A stretch of DNA of 64,000 bases from Archivesica marissinica (GCA_014843695.1 CM026397.1:40448651-40512650), one strand, 5' to 3'; counted from the first letter of the stretch, positions 1 through 11,546 are shown. The notes: generated by a model not told the origin, from the sequence alone. Translations and numbers: made by a program.

Positions 1-1498
1 GGGGTTGAATGCACCAGTCCATGTCAGTTACTTGGGGTTGAATGCACCAGTCCATGTCAGTTACTTGGGGTTGAATGCCCCCGTCCATGTCAGTTACTTG
101 GGGTTGAATGCACCCGTCCATGTCAGTTACTTGGACTTGAATGCACCAGTACATGTCAGTTACTTGGGGTTGAATGCACCAGTCCATGTCAGTTACTTGG
201 ACTTGAATGCACCAGTACATGTCAGTTACTTGGGGTTGAATGCACCCGTCCATGTCAGTCACTTGGGGTTGAATGCACCAGTCCATGTCAGTTACTTGGA
301 CTTGAATGCACCAGTACATGTCAGTTACTTGGGGTTGAATGCACCAGTCCATGTCAGTTACTTGGGGTTGAATGCACCAGTCCATGTCAGTTACTTGGGG
401 TTGAATGCACCAGTCCATGTCAGTTACTTGGGGTTGAACTCACCCGTCCATGTCAGTTACTTGGGGTTGAATGCACCAGTCCATGTCAGTTACTTTGGGT
501 TGAATGCACCCATCCATGTCAGCTACTTGGTGTTGAATGCACCAGTACATGTCAGTTACTTGGGGTTGAATGCACCAGTACATGTCAGTTACTTGGGGTT
601 GAATGCACCCGTCCATGTCAGTTACTTGGGGTTGAATGCACCCGTCCATGTCAGCTACTTGGGGTTGAATGCACCAGTCCATGTCAGCTACTTGGGGTTG
701 AATGCACCCATCCATGTCAGTTAGTTGGTGTTGAATGCACCAGTCCATGTCAGTTACTTGGGGTTGAATGCACCAGTCCATGTCAGTTACTTGGGGTTGA
801 ATGCACCCGTCTATGTCAGTTACTTGGGATTGAATGCACCAGTCCATGTCAGTTACTTGGGGTTGAATGCACCAGTCCATGTCAGTTACTTGGGGTTGAA
901 TGCACCAGTCCATGTCAGTTACTTGGGGTTGAATGCCCCCGTCCATGTCAGTTACTTGGGGTTGAATGCACCCGTCCATGTCAGTTACTTGGACTTGAAT
1001 GCACCAGTACATGTCAGTTACTTGGGGTTGAATGCACCAGTCCATGTCAGTTACTTGGACTTGAATGCACCAGTACATGTCAGTTACTTGGGGTTGAATG
1101 CACCCGTCCATGTCAGTCACTTGGGGTTGAATGCACCAGTCCATGTCAGTTACTTGGACTTGAATGCACCAGTACATGTCAGTTACTTGGGGTTGAATGC
1201 ACCAGTCCATGTCAGTTACTTGGGGTTGAATGCACCAGTCCATGTCAGTTACTTGGGGTTGAATGCACCCGTCCATGTCAGTTACTTGGGGTTGAACTCA
1301 CCCGTCCATGTCAGCTACTTGGGGTTGAATGCACCAGTACATGTCAGTTACTTGGGGTTGAATGCACCAGTCCATGTCAGTTACTTGGGGTTGAATGCAC
1401 CAGTCCATGTCAGTTACTTGGGGTTGAATGCACCCATCCATGTCAGTTACTTGGGGTTGAACTCACCCGTCCATGTCAGCTACTTGGGGTTGAATGGG
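1..1498 (+). repeat. 33-bp minisatellite derived from a MITE terminus
   Basis: About 45 units of 33 bp (core: cttggggttgaatgcacc, then agtccatgtcagtta). The left edge is cut by the window. A 26-unit block recurs: the variant gaatgccccc occurs at 73 and again at 931, 858 bp apart, and the order of neighbouring variants repeats, so the array grew by duplicating a large block. The right edge is exactly the end of a TTAA-flanked MITE (gttgaatggg at 1489-1498, TTAA at 1499-1502). Open frames on both strands arise because 33 is divisible by 3. Confidence 0.95.
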
Positions 1499-1755
1499 TT
1501 AATTGAACAACAATGGAACGATGTGCCAAGTTCTTATCATACAACAAGCTACAAGATGGTCTATAATGAAAACATTCCTACACCTTTGTTTGCCAAGGGG
1601 GCATTATATGGTTTTGTAACCGTAATGCTGTATAAACACTGTTTACATGTAAACCTATCCTTATCAAGGTTCCTATCTTTGTTCAGCTTAAATCTGATGA
1701 TAAATAGCACTCCTTTGTGTCAATAAAATCAACAAATCAATACACTTGACTTTAA

Positions 1756-1970
1756 CCCATTCAACACCAAGTAACTGACATGGACTGGTGCATCATATTT
1801 TCAGACCAATACATTAATAAGAAAATTACATTTGGACCAGTTCATTTATCAAAATGGGTACTTTTGGTCTAAAAATAGTAATATTACTGACAAAAAGTGC
1901 AGATCCTGATGAGATCCCTCTGGGTCTACACTTTTTGTAAGCCTACTGAGAGGCCTGTGGTGTTGAAGGT
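1756..1970 (-). mobile_element. piggyBac-like MITE, TTAA-flanked on one side
   Basis: Starts TTAA then cccattcaacaccaagtaac at 1752 and ends near gtgttgaagg at 1970; the far TTAA is lost. The interior (gtaatattactgacaaaaag, gatcctgatgagatc) matches the complete copy at 63648-63838 in opposite orientation. CCC-starting termini and TTAA target sites fit piggyBac-type non-autonomous elements. Confidence 0.75.
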
Positions 1971-2013
1971 TTTGTAGAAAACTAAACAGAAAGATGGAAC
2001 CTCCTTGGTGAAA

Positions 2014-2525
2014 TGGATATGGTGTGCACTGTGTAACCGAGAGGTTGTGGGTTTGATCACTGCCGGAACCACGATGGTGATGGATATAGTGTGCACCGTT
2101 TGATCACTGCCGGAACCACGATGGTGATGGATATGGTGTGCACCGTTTGATCACTGCCGGAACCACGATGGTGATGGATATAGTGTGCACCGTTTGATCA
2201 CTGCCGGAACCACGATGGTGATGGATATGGTGTGCACCGTTTGATCACTGCCGGAACCACGATGGTGATGGATATGGTGTGCACCGTTTGATCACTGCTG
2301 GAACCACGATGGATATGGTGTGCACCGTTTGATCACTGCCGGAACCACGATGGTGATGGATATGGTGTGCACCGTTTGATCACTGCTGGAACCACGATGG
2401 TGATGGATATGGTGTGCACCGTTTGATCACTGCCGGAACCACGATGGTGATGGATATGGTGTGCACCATATAACCGAGAGGTTGTGGGTTTGATCACTGC
2501 CGGAACCACGATGGTGATGACATTA
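2014..2525 (+). repeat. 47-bp minisatellite containing a SINE box B
   Basis: About ten units of 47 bp (gtttgatcactgccggaacc, acgatggtgatggatat, ggtgtgcacc). The first and last units also carry taaccgagaggttgtggg, the tRNA-like stretch before box B, so the array expanded inside the tRNA-derived head of a SINE. The SINE body follows directly. Confidence 0.85.
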
Positions 2526-2680
2526 GACAGGACTCTTAAATCCACATTGCCTCATCTTTCTCCCTCATGGCGATGGATTCCATCAGGAATAAGGTCTCGA
2601 CAGCGATTAAACTAATGTTGTAAGAACATGTTTCCCAAATGAGGAAAATAGACTTGTATCGATCCAAACCAAACTAAACA
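2526..2680 (+). mobile_element. SINE family A body, degraded
   Basis: Contains tctccctcatggcgatgg, attccatcaggaataaggtc and a tail like aagaacatgtttcccaaatg: the 3' two-thirds of the SINE A consensus seen at 5943-6175, after the expanded head at 2014-2525. Confidence 0.7.
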
Positions 2681-2714
2681 GCAAGATGCACTTGTACATT
2701 GTAGGATTCGATGA

Positions 2715-2990
2715 GTCAGTGGTCCAGTAGTGAACACGTTGGACTGCGAATCCAGTGATCGCAGGTTCAATCCCTGGTCTGACAATAATAATATTAACAG
2801 TCTTTCAGATGGGACTATAAAACAAGGTCTCGTGTATCGGTGCTATACACTTGGCATGTAAAAGATCAAAGGATGCATCTGGAATTGGAACGTCCTCTGC
2901 ATCTTGCACTATCCTCCAAATAATAAAATGATTACTATACTTCTGGAGACGTCGCTGTGATTAACTAGTGGGCGACGATAAATGAATTTA
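2715..2990 (+). mobile_element. tRNA-derived SINE family B
   Basis: The tRNA-like head gtggtccagtagtgaacacg has box B at gcaggttcaatccctgg. The body has gtctttcagatgggac, aaggtctcgtgtatcggtgc, a gcactatcctccaaat block and ends gggcgacgataaatgaat. The same body occurs at 26500-26745 (+) and 58985-59225 (-). Confidence 0.8.
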
Positions 2991-3054
2991 TCAAATGAAA
3001 TAATTGTATGGTTTGGATTTTGCAATGTACAAGTAATAGTACCCCCCGAATATA

Positions 3055-3223
3055 CAGTCAAACATGTCTTAAGCAGCTAGCCAAGGTCATCACAGAAAGT
3101 GGCTGCTTAGCACAGGTGGCTGCATCAAATGTACAATAAAACAACATATTGGAAATCTGGAAATTGGCTCCTTAATGCAGGTTGGCTGATTAATGCAGGT
3201 GACCACTAACACAGGTTTGACTG
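3055..3223 (+). mobile_element. CAGT-type (pogo/Tigger-like) MITE
   Basis: Begins TA then CAGTCAAACATGTCTTAAGC and ends acacaggtttgactg. Inverted termini and a palindromic interior (ggctgcttagcacagg) are shared with copies at 15981, 18911, 25518 and 63538. CAGT termini with TA target sites fit the pogo/Tigger branch of Tc1-mariner. The right TA is mutated. Confidence 0.8.
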
Positions 3224-3229
3224 CCTGTC

Positions 3230-4498
3230 ACTGACTAACGGCACCCCTGAATATAGACTAAATGTCTCCGAGCTAACAGCGCACCCAGAATATAGACTGA
3301 CTGTTTCCGAGCTAACAGTACCCACGAATATAGCTAACAGCACCCACGAATATATACTGACTGTCTCCGAGCTAACAGCACCCACGAATATATACTGACT
3401 GTCTCCGAGCTAACAGCACCCACGAATATATACTGACTGTCTCCGAGCTAACAGCACCCACGAATATATACTGACTGTCTCCGAGCTAACAGCACCCTCG
3501 AATATACACTGAATGTCTCCGAGCTAACAGCACCCTCGAATGTAGACCGACTGTCTCCGAGCTAACAGCACCCACGAATATATACTGACCATCTCCGAGC
3601 TAACAGCATCCACGAATATATACTGAATGTCTCCGAGCTAACAGCACCCACGAATATATACTGACTGTCTCCGAGCTAACAGCACCCTCGAATATACACT
3701 GAATGTCTCCGAGCTAACAGCACCCTCGAATGTAGACCGACTGTCTCCGAGCTAACAGCACCCACGAATATATACTGACCATCTCCGAGCTAACAGCATC
3801 CACGAATATATACTGAATGTCTCCGAGCTAACAGCACCCACGAATATATACTGACTGTCTCCGAGCTAACAGCACCCTCGAATATACACTGAATGTCTCC
3901 GAGCTAACAGCACCCTCGAATGTAGACCGACTGTCTCCGAGCTAACAGTACCCAGAATATAGACTGACTGTCTCTGAGCTAACAGTACCCAGAATATAGA
4001 CTGACTGTCTCCGAGCTAACAGTACCCACAAATATAGCTAACAGCACCCACGAATAAAGACTGACTGTCTCCGAGCTAACAGCACCTACGAATATAGACT
4101 GACTGTCTCCGAGCTAAAAGCACCTACGAATATAGACTGACTGTCTCCGAGCTAACAGCACCCTCGAATGTAGACCGACAGTCTCCGAGCTAACAGTACC
4201 CAGAATATAGACTGACTGTCTCCGAGCTAACAGTACCCAGAATATAGACTGACTGTCTCCGAGCTAACAGTACCCAGAATATAGACTGACTGTCTCCGAG
4301 CTAACAGTACCCACAAATATAGCTAACAGCACCAACGAATAAAGACTGACTGTCTCCGAGCTAACAGCACCTACGAATATAGACTGACTGTCTCCGAGCT
4401 AACAGCACCCTCGAATATAGACTGAATGTCTCCAAGCTAACAGCACCCTCGAATATAGACTGACTGTCTCCGAGCCAACAGTACCCAGAATATAGACT
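3230..4498 (+). repeat. 38-bp minisatellite, left part
   Basis: About 33 units (gtctccgagctaacagcacc, cacgaatatatactgact), with shorter variants missing the tata...tgtctcc portion. Larger blocks repeat within it. It begins right after the MITE at 3055-3223 and is interrupted by a SINE at 4499-4729; the array resumes to 4912. Confidence 0.95.
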
Positions 4499-4729
4499 GT
4501 GGAAGTTGTGATAGTGCAGTGGATGCATGTTCGCTTCAGGTGCGAAATGTTCGGAGTTCGAGCCCGCTGGAGCTGTTACAATTGTGTCCTTAGGCAAGGC
4601 ATTTAAATTCCATGTTGCATCTTCTCTCTCCCTCGTGGCGATGGATTCCATAAGGAATGAGGACTCAAGAGTGATTAATATAAATTGTAATAACTTGTTT
4701 CGCAATCGAGCTAAAATAAATTTGTATAG
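4499..4729 (+). mobile_element. SINE family A inserted in the 38-bp array
   Basis: The tRNA-like head gtggaagttgtgatagtgca, box B-like gttcgagcccgctgg, body catttaaattccatgttgca, tail aaataaatttgtata. The tRNA-like head has a ttcgc/gcgaa-type stem around a 7-nt loop with CAG at the anticodon position in intact copies. Repeat units flank it on both sides (agaatataga on each side), consistent with a target-site duplication but ambiguous in a tandem array. Confidence 0.9.
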
Positions 4730-4912
4730 AATATAGACCGAATGTCTCGGAGCTAACAGCACCCCCTAATAGACTGAATGCCTCCGAGCTAACAGCACCC
4801 CATAATAGACTGAATGCCTCAGAGCTAACAGCACCCCATAATAGACTGAATGCCTCCGAGCTAATAGCACCCCCTAATAGACTGAATGCCTCCGAGCTAA
4901 CAGCACAATACC
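4730..4912 (+). repeat. 38-bp minisatellite, right part, shorter units
   Basis: Continuation of the array beyond the SINE, with units of about 33 bp (ccctaatagactgaatgcct, ccgagctaacagcac). These are more uniform and differ from the left part, so the two sides have evolved separately. Confidence 0.85.
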
Positions 4913-5349
4913 TTGGCATTAACATCGCGTAACGATAACTGAGTATGCCTCCACCGTCTGGCATCCATTCAATCAGCGTAACATCAAATAGATCGGACAA
5001 GTAGAGCGGTAATATATGTGACTGGTGAAATAGACAAACAATGGGTAACAACCATGATTAACAACCTACAGATGTATCATTCATAGGAAATTTTATGCTA
5101 AAGTCACCATGATGTACCCGATAGTTCACAACCTGAGTCATTACGAATTATGACCAACATCACCCTGAGAGGTCATGACCCGAGATACCTTGTCCTGCAC
5201 TCTTGACTTCTTCTACACAATAGAAACAATAAAACACAAGACAACAGATAAACTTCATACCTGAAAATCTTAAGGAATGAAAAGATGCTTTTTGAAATAC
5301 TGGATAACACCATAGAGATGACCATATGACATACGCTCCTTTTTTCCAA

Positions 5350-5440
5350 GTGCCCTAAGTGAAGTCTATGGAACATGCTTCCATCTCCAGCAGCCAGTAC
5401 CATTGAGGGATTCAAGTCTGCTCTACTGACTGATAATCGT
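5350..5440 (+). pseudogene. LINE reverse-transcriptase C-terminal fragment
   Basis: One frame reads LWNMLPSPAASTIEGFKSAL, the W-N-x-LP...S-x-x-x-FK-x-x-L signature found at the C-terminus of many non-LTR retrotransposon ORF2 proteins. No longer open frame surrounds it. 4913-5349 holds nothing else I recognise. Confidence 0.5.
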
Positions 5441-5599
5441 TTTCAGGGTAACTGCGATTCTTGATTTCTACCATGGAAATGTGGGTGACCAACAAACTGC
5501 ATTTGTATGATAATGCTCCAGAGTTGGCATTGCACAAATTTATATCAAAACAACAATAGTATGAACCATATCATTATGATATCTCCTTATTCTTGAAGT

Positions 5600-5770
5600 T
5601 GTGTGGAGTCCTTCGTAGAGTGTCGGTTTTGGAATCGACATGGTCCTGGGTTTGATACTTGGTCAGGCCACGTATACATGTAGTGTCATTGAGCAAGGTA
5701 CCTCACAGACATTGCTTCATACTGATCAACCATTTAGGTTGGCTTAGCCTGTCCAGGAAAACAAATCTAG
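5600..5770 (+). mobile_element. SINE family E, degraded
   Basis: The tRNA-like head tccttcgtagagtgtcgg, box B-like ctgggtttgatacttggtca, then ggccacgtatacatgtagtg, match the copies at 11262-11416 (+) and 54861-54985 (-). Confidence 0.6.
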
Positions 5771-5942
5771 TTCCCCACAAGGGGTTTGACATTAATGGAA
5801 CATACATACATAGGATATGGCTCGAAATGTTTACATCTACATGTACAATTTTTATGGGAATTTAACAGTTTAAGATTTAGACTGAGCCTATTGTGTCCCA
5901 TAATTGTTTGTTACATTCCAGTTGAGGTCTAATCTGGATTTG

Positions 5943-6175
5943 TGTGGAAGTTGTGATAGCCCAGTGGATGCGCGTTCGCTTCAGGTGCGAAAGGTCCGGA
6001 GTTCGAGCCCCGTTGGAGCCGTTACGATTATGCCGTTAGGCAAGGCATTTAAATTCCACGTTGCCTCTTCTCTCTCCCTCATAGCGATGGATTCCAACAG
6101 GAATGAGGTCTCGAGAGTGATTAATATAAGTTTAAAAACTTGTTTCGCAATCGAGCTAAAATAAATTTGTATAAA
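5943..6175 (+). mobile_element. SINE family A, full length with 14-bp target-site duplication
   Basis: Complete copy from tgtggaagttgtgatagccc to aaataaatttgtataaa. The direct repeat ctaatctggatttg lies at 5929-5942 and 6176-6189, a perfect 14-bp target-site duplication that proves retrotransposition. The head has box A-like tagcccagtggatgcg and box B gttcgagcc. Confidence 0.95.
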
Positions 6176-6894
6176 CTAATCTGGATTTGAATGTGTCAAC
6201 AGACTTTCAGAAATTACCCTCTCTGGCAGGTCTATCCAGCAATTCACGATTCTAATGCTGAAATAGTTTTGACGTAACAGTGGTCCTTTATGGAGAGTTC
6301 GTTTATAAATACAATTTCATGGAATTTTCTATTTAGGCAAATTAGGGAGCGAATAAATAAGTTTCTCACAATAACTACACTATGAATAATGTTTGGAGGC
6401 TCAGAACATATATAAAAATCGAAGATAGTTTACATACTATCTTCCTCTAAGCTTAACTTACCAACATTCAATGAACAATGTGATAAAAGCTCAAATGTAA
6501 CAATAAAACACACTTGAATCACCGCCACAACAATGTGTCACATGATCACGCACACCTGTCAGTATTAAATCTCTATACCATACTATAACATTTGACGTTG
6601 CACAAGCTCACCAGGAGTGAAGAGGATACCGACACAGATGACGAGAACAACCCTTTGCAGAGCCACCTATTTTTGGCTGGCTTAATGATGTGCAATATAT
6701 ACGTCTTCTTCCGCAAATTAATACATTATACAGTGTACATCATCCTGTCACACCTCATGGTGCCAGCTGGGAAAATGGTTTCATATAGTATAACTAGACT
6801 GACTTACATGTATGTGGCCATTTCTATATAAAATTATGACAATCAACATCAATGTGAATTGAAAAGTTACTCAAATAATATTTTTTATATAAAC

Positions 6895-7440
6895 GAATAA
6901 GAATCAATAGGGCCTGACACTATGTCCAATGTCATCTTAAAAAACAGTGCAAAACAACTTGTACCTGGAATTACTAATATCATCAAGACCTCAATTGAAG
7001 ATGGAACTTTATCAGACAACTGGGTAAACGTGAATGTGTCCCCTATATATAACAACGGAGACGGCCATCTAGTCGAACACAATAGGCCTGTGCCTTTTAC
7101 ATTGAGTTGTGCAAAACTTTAGAACACGTTAACTTAGTAAATCATTTTGAGAAAAACGACATTTTCACAAAATTAAACCATGGATTTATATCTGGTTTCT
7201 CATGTGAAACACAGCTTCTAGTAACTTTGTAGGACCTACTGATAAAATAATGAAGAAGGCTATCAAACCGACATTGCAATATTCGATTTCGGTCAGATAC
7301 ATTTTTGACCGCGAAACTTTCTAACCAAGAGATTCGTGCGTGTAGTGGTCGAGGGTGAGGCGTCGGTGAATGCCACAGTGATCTCAGGAGTACCGCAATT
7401 TGTGTGCCGTATTAACGACTTACTGTTATCTGCTTTGTCA
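6895..7440 (+). pseudogene. Non-LTR retrotransposon RT fragment, decayed
   Basis: The frame at 6922 reads ILKNSAKQLVPGITNIIK, then DNWVNVNVSPIYNNGDG and NRPVPFTLSC: the fingers region of a CR1/Jockey-type RT. Later pieces in shifted frames resemble the AFD...region and VEGEASVNATVISGVPQ (normally VPQGSVLGP), then INDL. Frameshifts and deletions make it non-functional. 6190-6894 is otherwise featureless, apart from a short hairpin at about 6420-6445. Confidence 0.7.
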
Positions 7441-7469
7441 CATGTGCGTTTGTTTGTGTGTGTTTACGT

Positions 7470-7563
7470 TTGTTTATCGTCGCTACCGGTTGCCCATATG
7501 AACGACGCCTCCTAAAGAGATTAGTCATCTTTGATTTTTGGAGGATAATGCAATGATACAGAA
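7470..7563 (-). mobile_element. SINE family B, 3' fragment
   Basis: tttatcgtcgctaccggttg, cccatatgaacgacgcctcc and ttggaggataatgcaatgat are the reverse complement of the SINE B 3' end. Confidence 0.75.
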
Positions 7564-7617
7564 AGTAATGAAAAATAAGTTGTGGTAAAAGTCTAAAAGC
7601 AGCTGCACACGGAACAA

Positions 7618-8910
7618 CTAGTGACTGGCATGATCAATATGGCAAACTACCGTATTGAATTGCTCTATGGTAGTGAGATGGACAATGTCAGGAGGGAAAT
7701 GGTTCCAATGGTAGAGTGTTCCTAGAAAAAAGGAAAACTTGTAGTAGTATGTAGTTGCTGTAATTAACCTATAGCTTAAGGAATGGCAATGGCGAGCAGG
7801 ACGGGAGAGGGGAACTAGGTAATTTTCAATGGGGATAGCAACAAGATCATTATGGATTTTATACATAAGGGATAACCTATTGTCAATACGCCGTTGATCT
7901 AGTCTGCGTAGATTTAGGGAATGCAGAATGTCTGTAACACTAGAGGTACGATAGAAGTCAGCCTTTATCCAACGGGTTGCTCCTCCATGGACACCTTCAA
8001 TTTGGTATATTAATGTTTGGGTATGGGGCGACAAGATCTCGGAGCCATATTCCAGCTGGGGTCTCACTAGTGTATGGTAAGCCATGTACTTAAGGGGTTC
8101 GGATTTGACCGGGAGGTTTCTACGTAGAAATCCTAATGTTGGTTTGCTTTCTTAATTGACTTTTTTATGTGAGTGTCCCACGACAAGGTTGTTTGAGATA
8201 TCCACGCCAATGGGTTCAAGTACGGATCAATGTGGGACTCCAGATGACACCGGATTGGCCTCTGAACTAACACCATTAAGGACAACTGACTGGAGTCTAT
8301 TATCTCGAAAACTCTTAATCCATCTTAATGTTTGACTTCTGACTCCATCATTTGACCTTGTCGAAAGCCTTACTGAAGTCTAATAGGATCAGATCTACCT
8401 GATGCTTATTGTAGACAGAGGTAACCAAGTCATTGACTAGCATTACTAATTGGGTCACGCATCGTCGTTTTTCTCTAAAACTATGCTGCAAATGGTACAG
8501 CATACTGTGGTTAGTGCAATGTTTTACTATCGAGGAGGAAACTATATGTTCTAGAACTATATGTGCATAAAACACATGTCAGTGAGACAGGCATATAGTT
8601 GGTGGTGTTTGGCTTGTCCCCTTTTTTGTAAATGGGAGCAACATTTGCTGACTTCCACTGTGCCGGCAGCGATCCTTCTTTTTTTTGGAATAATACTTCA
8701 AGGATAGGTGAGAGTTCTTTAGACAGGGTTTTAAGTATGATTGGCTTAATTTGGTCAGGACAACTAGCCTTATGGTTGTTCAGGTTATTGAGAATTTTCT
8801 CTATGTCATTTGAACTTACTGTGGTTTCATTCATGTTTGGCGTGGATTGACCATTCAGGTTTCCATTTGTGTCCTGAATTTTTATTTTACATCTACATGT
8901 GTACATCTAC
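7618..8910 (-). pseudogene. CR1/Jockey-like LINE RT remnant, internally deleted
   Basis: On the minus strand from 8906: KASCPDQIKPIILKTLSKEL, then PAQWKSANVAPIYKKGDKP, YMPVSLTCVLC, then HLQHSFREKRRCVTQLVMLV and VDLILLDFSKAFDKVK (RT motif A). After about 250 bp without an open frame it ends YHTLVRPQLEYGSEILSPHT and a thumb/C-terminal region to 7618. The YADD catalytic region is deleted and frames shift, so it is dead. Confidence 0.8.
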
Positions 8911-9099
8911 ATAGTTCTCCCATCACTCAGACGCGAGTATGACAGGGAGGCACTTGTCAGGGACAGTTGCTAAAAATCTTAATTAGTGAGATAGAGAGTG
9001 TTAAAAGAACTACATACTAACGTTAAAAACAGACATCATGTTACATTAGTTGTACTGTGGCCAACCGCTCAGCAAAAATGGTTACGCTGGGGGCTGGAC

Positions 9100-9950
9100 T
9101 GTACACAGAGTTTATATAGTATTGGGTTCGGGAATTAAGTAGTTCAAGTTCCTTGTATGTGTTAGGTGGTTTTGGTCGGCGCATACCAAATTATTTTTGA
9201 TTTTATATAGGTATATTACTGATGATTGTATGAGTTGATATTCAAGTGTTTGCCAGTTCATTTTTGCTACACTGCTTGTAGTCATTGCAGACATAGCGTG
9301 CGGCTGATCTTTGCACTCATTCTGCTTTATAGGTGATATACTTTTGCCAGGGGTGCCAGACGGTTGAGCAATACTCGAGTTGAGGACGTATATAGGTGTT
9401 ATAAGCCTTTTCTTTGACCTTCTTGTTACTGGTCTTTACATTATTGTTGATGAATCTGAGAGAATTAGTAGCTTTGGAGGAGATGTTGTTTATGTGGGTA
9501 GACCAGTTTAAAGCTTTACTAATTGTAACACCTAGATATTTGCGGAATCGGTTGGTTTTAGTACCATGCTATGGAGTATGTAAGGGAAAATAAGTGGATT
9601 TTATACAAATGGAGGTAAGTCTTAGTGGGGATTTGGAGCTGAAGACAGACTGAAACTGTTTGTTCAGTGCTGTGGCTTTAGCAGCTTCCTCATGCTTTAG
9701 TGGTGGCATTGATCTGGAGTATTGCTTGGAATGCTTAAGGAGGGAATACAGTTTCTTGGTGTTTGGTCTGTAAGGATGGGAGACATCAGCACTGTTTAGA
9801 TTTAGGATGTTTTCAAGATATTGGTGATGCGCCTCTTTGACCTTTTTCCACACTAAATGTTTGAGATCCAGGAATTTCTTGCGATTTGAAGGTGTACTTG
9901 TTGACTTCATAGTATTTTTAAAAGCCCTATTTCGCATTATAATCATTCGC
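9100..9950 (-). pseudogene. Second LINE remnant lacking the RT core
   Basis: On the minus strand, 9946-9569 encodes the basic linker before RT (KKVKEAHHQYLENILNLNS, then HPYRPNTKKLYSLLKHSKQ and LNKQFQSVFSSK). Directly after it, 9568-9110 encodes a C-terminal region (NNISSKATNSLRFINNN, then RPQLEYCSTVWHP). The RT core between them is missing, so this is an internally deleted copy next to, but distinct from, the one at 7618-8910. Confidence 0.75.
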
Positions 9951-10041
9951 GTAACACTATATTGCTGTTAATTTATATGTAAAATGTTAATTCTGTTATG
10001 TACATGTAAAATACTGAAATAAATAATGTTTAAACTAAGAT

Positions 10042-10209
10042 AATACCACAGGAACTTGAAATTTTATCCATAAGCCACCAAAGGTCTCGTACCTCTATCC
10101 TAGGACACCCCCATCTATTAAAAAAACTTATAGAGGGGGATGTCCTAGTATAGAGGTACGAGACCTTTGGTGGCTTATGGATACAATTTCGAGTTCCTGT
10201 GATAATACT
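10042..10209. mobile_element. Long palindromic (hairpin) element
   Basis: Two arms of about 77 bp (10042-10118 and 10131-10209) are near-perfect reverse complements. Left: ggtctcgtacctctatccta; right: tatagaggtacgagaccttt. The loop is about 12 A/T-rich bases. Probably a fold-back MITE. Confidence 0.85.
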
Positions 10210-10215
10210 TAGGAA

Positions 10216-11261
10216 AACCAGGGCGACACAACTCATAGTGTGAACGGATATTTGGAGCTAAACGACCCGGGAAGTCCCAGTATGGTATGTGTTTTTAGAA
10301 TGTCAGAATAGAACAAAATGGCGCTGCTCACGGAAAATCATGTATTTTTACCTTTTTTTAATAATCGAGATTCAGTGCATTATTATGCAGCTTGGCTCCA
10401 ACATATACTATAAGTAAGTGATAGGTATCTCATAGGTAACAATAAGTTCTCTGTTTCAACATTGAGTTTTATCATATGAACATTTGTCGCAAGTTTTCGC
10501 GACGGCAGATAAACAGTCTGAGACTGTTTTAGGTCAGACACCGCTATTGCAATTTACACAGGCCACCATTATAACACAGTGTCATTAGTTTCCCCAAAAA
10601 TTGTTTGGCACAAAAGACAGTAGTTTTCAACAGACTGGCCTTTGAACCACAGGAAAATGTCAAATTTCAATGGGGTTGACCGATTGCGGTTTTTTATATT
10701 TCCCACTAAACTGCTAAAGGCACCCACCCCCTACTCTGAAGGTGATTTAGTGGTGAATGTTGCACTGACACCTGCATTTATAATATGCTGTTTATTTGTC
10801 ACCAAATAGTCTGCAAATATTTTTAAATATTCCAAAATGCAGCTCATATATATTGTATTTTAATATTTAGAAGTAATTTTCACTATTTGTGACAATACCT
10901 ACTCAGCTAATCAGTTCATGTATCAATAACTCTTAAGGACTTCCCTACACTTTTTCAACCAATCCCAGACCACTATATCAATAACACAGTCTGACCTGTA
11001 GCGGAGAAGACCACCCACATTTCTTGGTATGAAACTACCTTGCAATTCTCCAACCTCCGCAAGTGACAAACTTTCTCACAATTTGACACATCATTTATAG
11101 GGAACAAACTCATGGCCCATCTTGATTATAGTGATGGAAGGTATTACACTCGTAACACTGGAATCACAGCCGCATTTCTCAACAGCTGCTTGAAGGATTT
11201 TGAAATAACTTGGCACAAATGCTCACACAACAACTGAACAAGTCAATGTCCATAGTGCAGT
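10216..11261 (+). other. Mostly unique DNA upstream of ERCC6L2; possible promoter
   Basis: No tandem array or SINE is seen here, unusual for this window. At 10318 an ATGGCGCTG lies in an AAATGGCGC context (YY1-like) and opens a 31-codon ORF ending TAA at 10411-10413. Immediately after it is a strong donor match, a/gtaagt (GT at 10414). One reading is a non-coding first exon (about 10290-10413) spliced to 11495. This is inference; a housekeeping promoter further upstream is equally possible. Confidence 0.3.
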
Positions 11262-11416
11262 GTGGCATCCGTGGTCCAGTGGTAAGAGCGTCGGATTTAG
11301 AATCGAGCGGTCCCGGGTTTGATACTCGGTCAGGCCACGCATTATTATGTAGTGTCATAATGAGAGTTGTTAAAACTTGCTTCACAATCGTTGTAAAATA
11401 AATAAAGTTTAAACTT
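11262..11416 (+). mobile_element. SINE family E
   Basis: The tRNA-like head tggcatccgtggtccagtgg has box B-like cccgggtttgatactcgg. It ends gcttcacaatcgttgtaaaa then taaataaagtttaaact, the same 3' tail as SINE D, so E and D probably share a LINE partner. Confidence 0.85.
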
Positions 11417-11546
11417 AAGTGGTCCAAGTTCTGACTGGATACTTCAGAACCAGATGCTGTAATTGCTGAATGTTGATTTCTAACTGTATTATAGGCATCA
11501 GTTACGATGAAGAAGGACCAGCAGGAAAACTGATACTCCTAGGAAA

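Noticed and set aside
5..1726. Open frames of 239, 278 and 333 codons with an 11-residue repeat
   Set aside because: The unit length of 33 bp is divisible by 3, so frames stay open on both strands. The sequence is a MITE-derived minisatellite with no start context or flanking exon evidence.
5943..6010. tRNA gene
   Set aside because: Box A and B and a cloverleaf-like head are present, but they continue into a SINE body with tail and target-site duplication. All tRNA-like stretches in the window are SINE heads.
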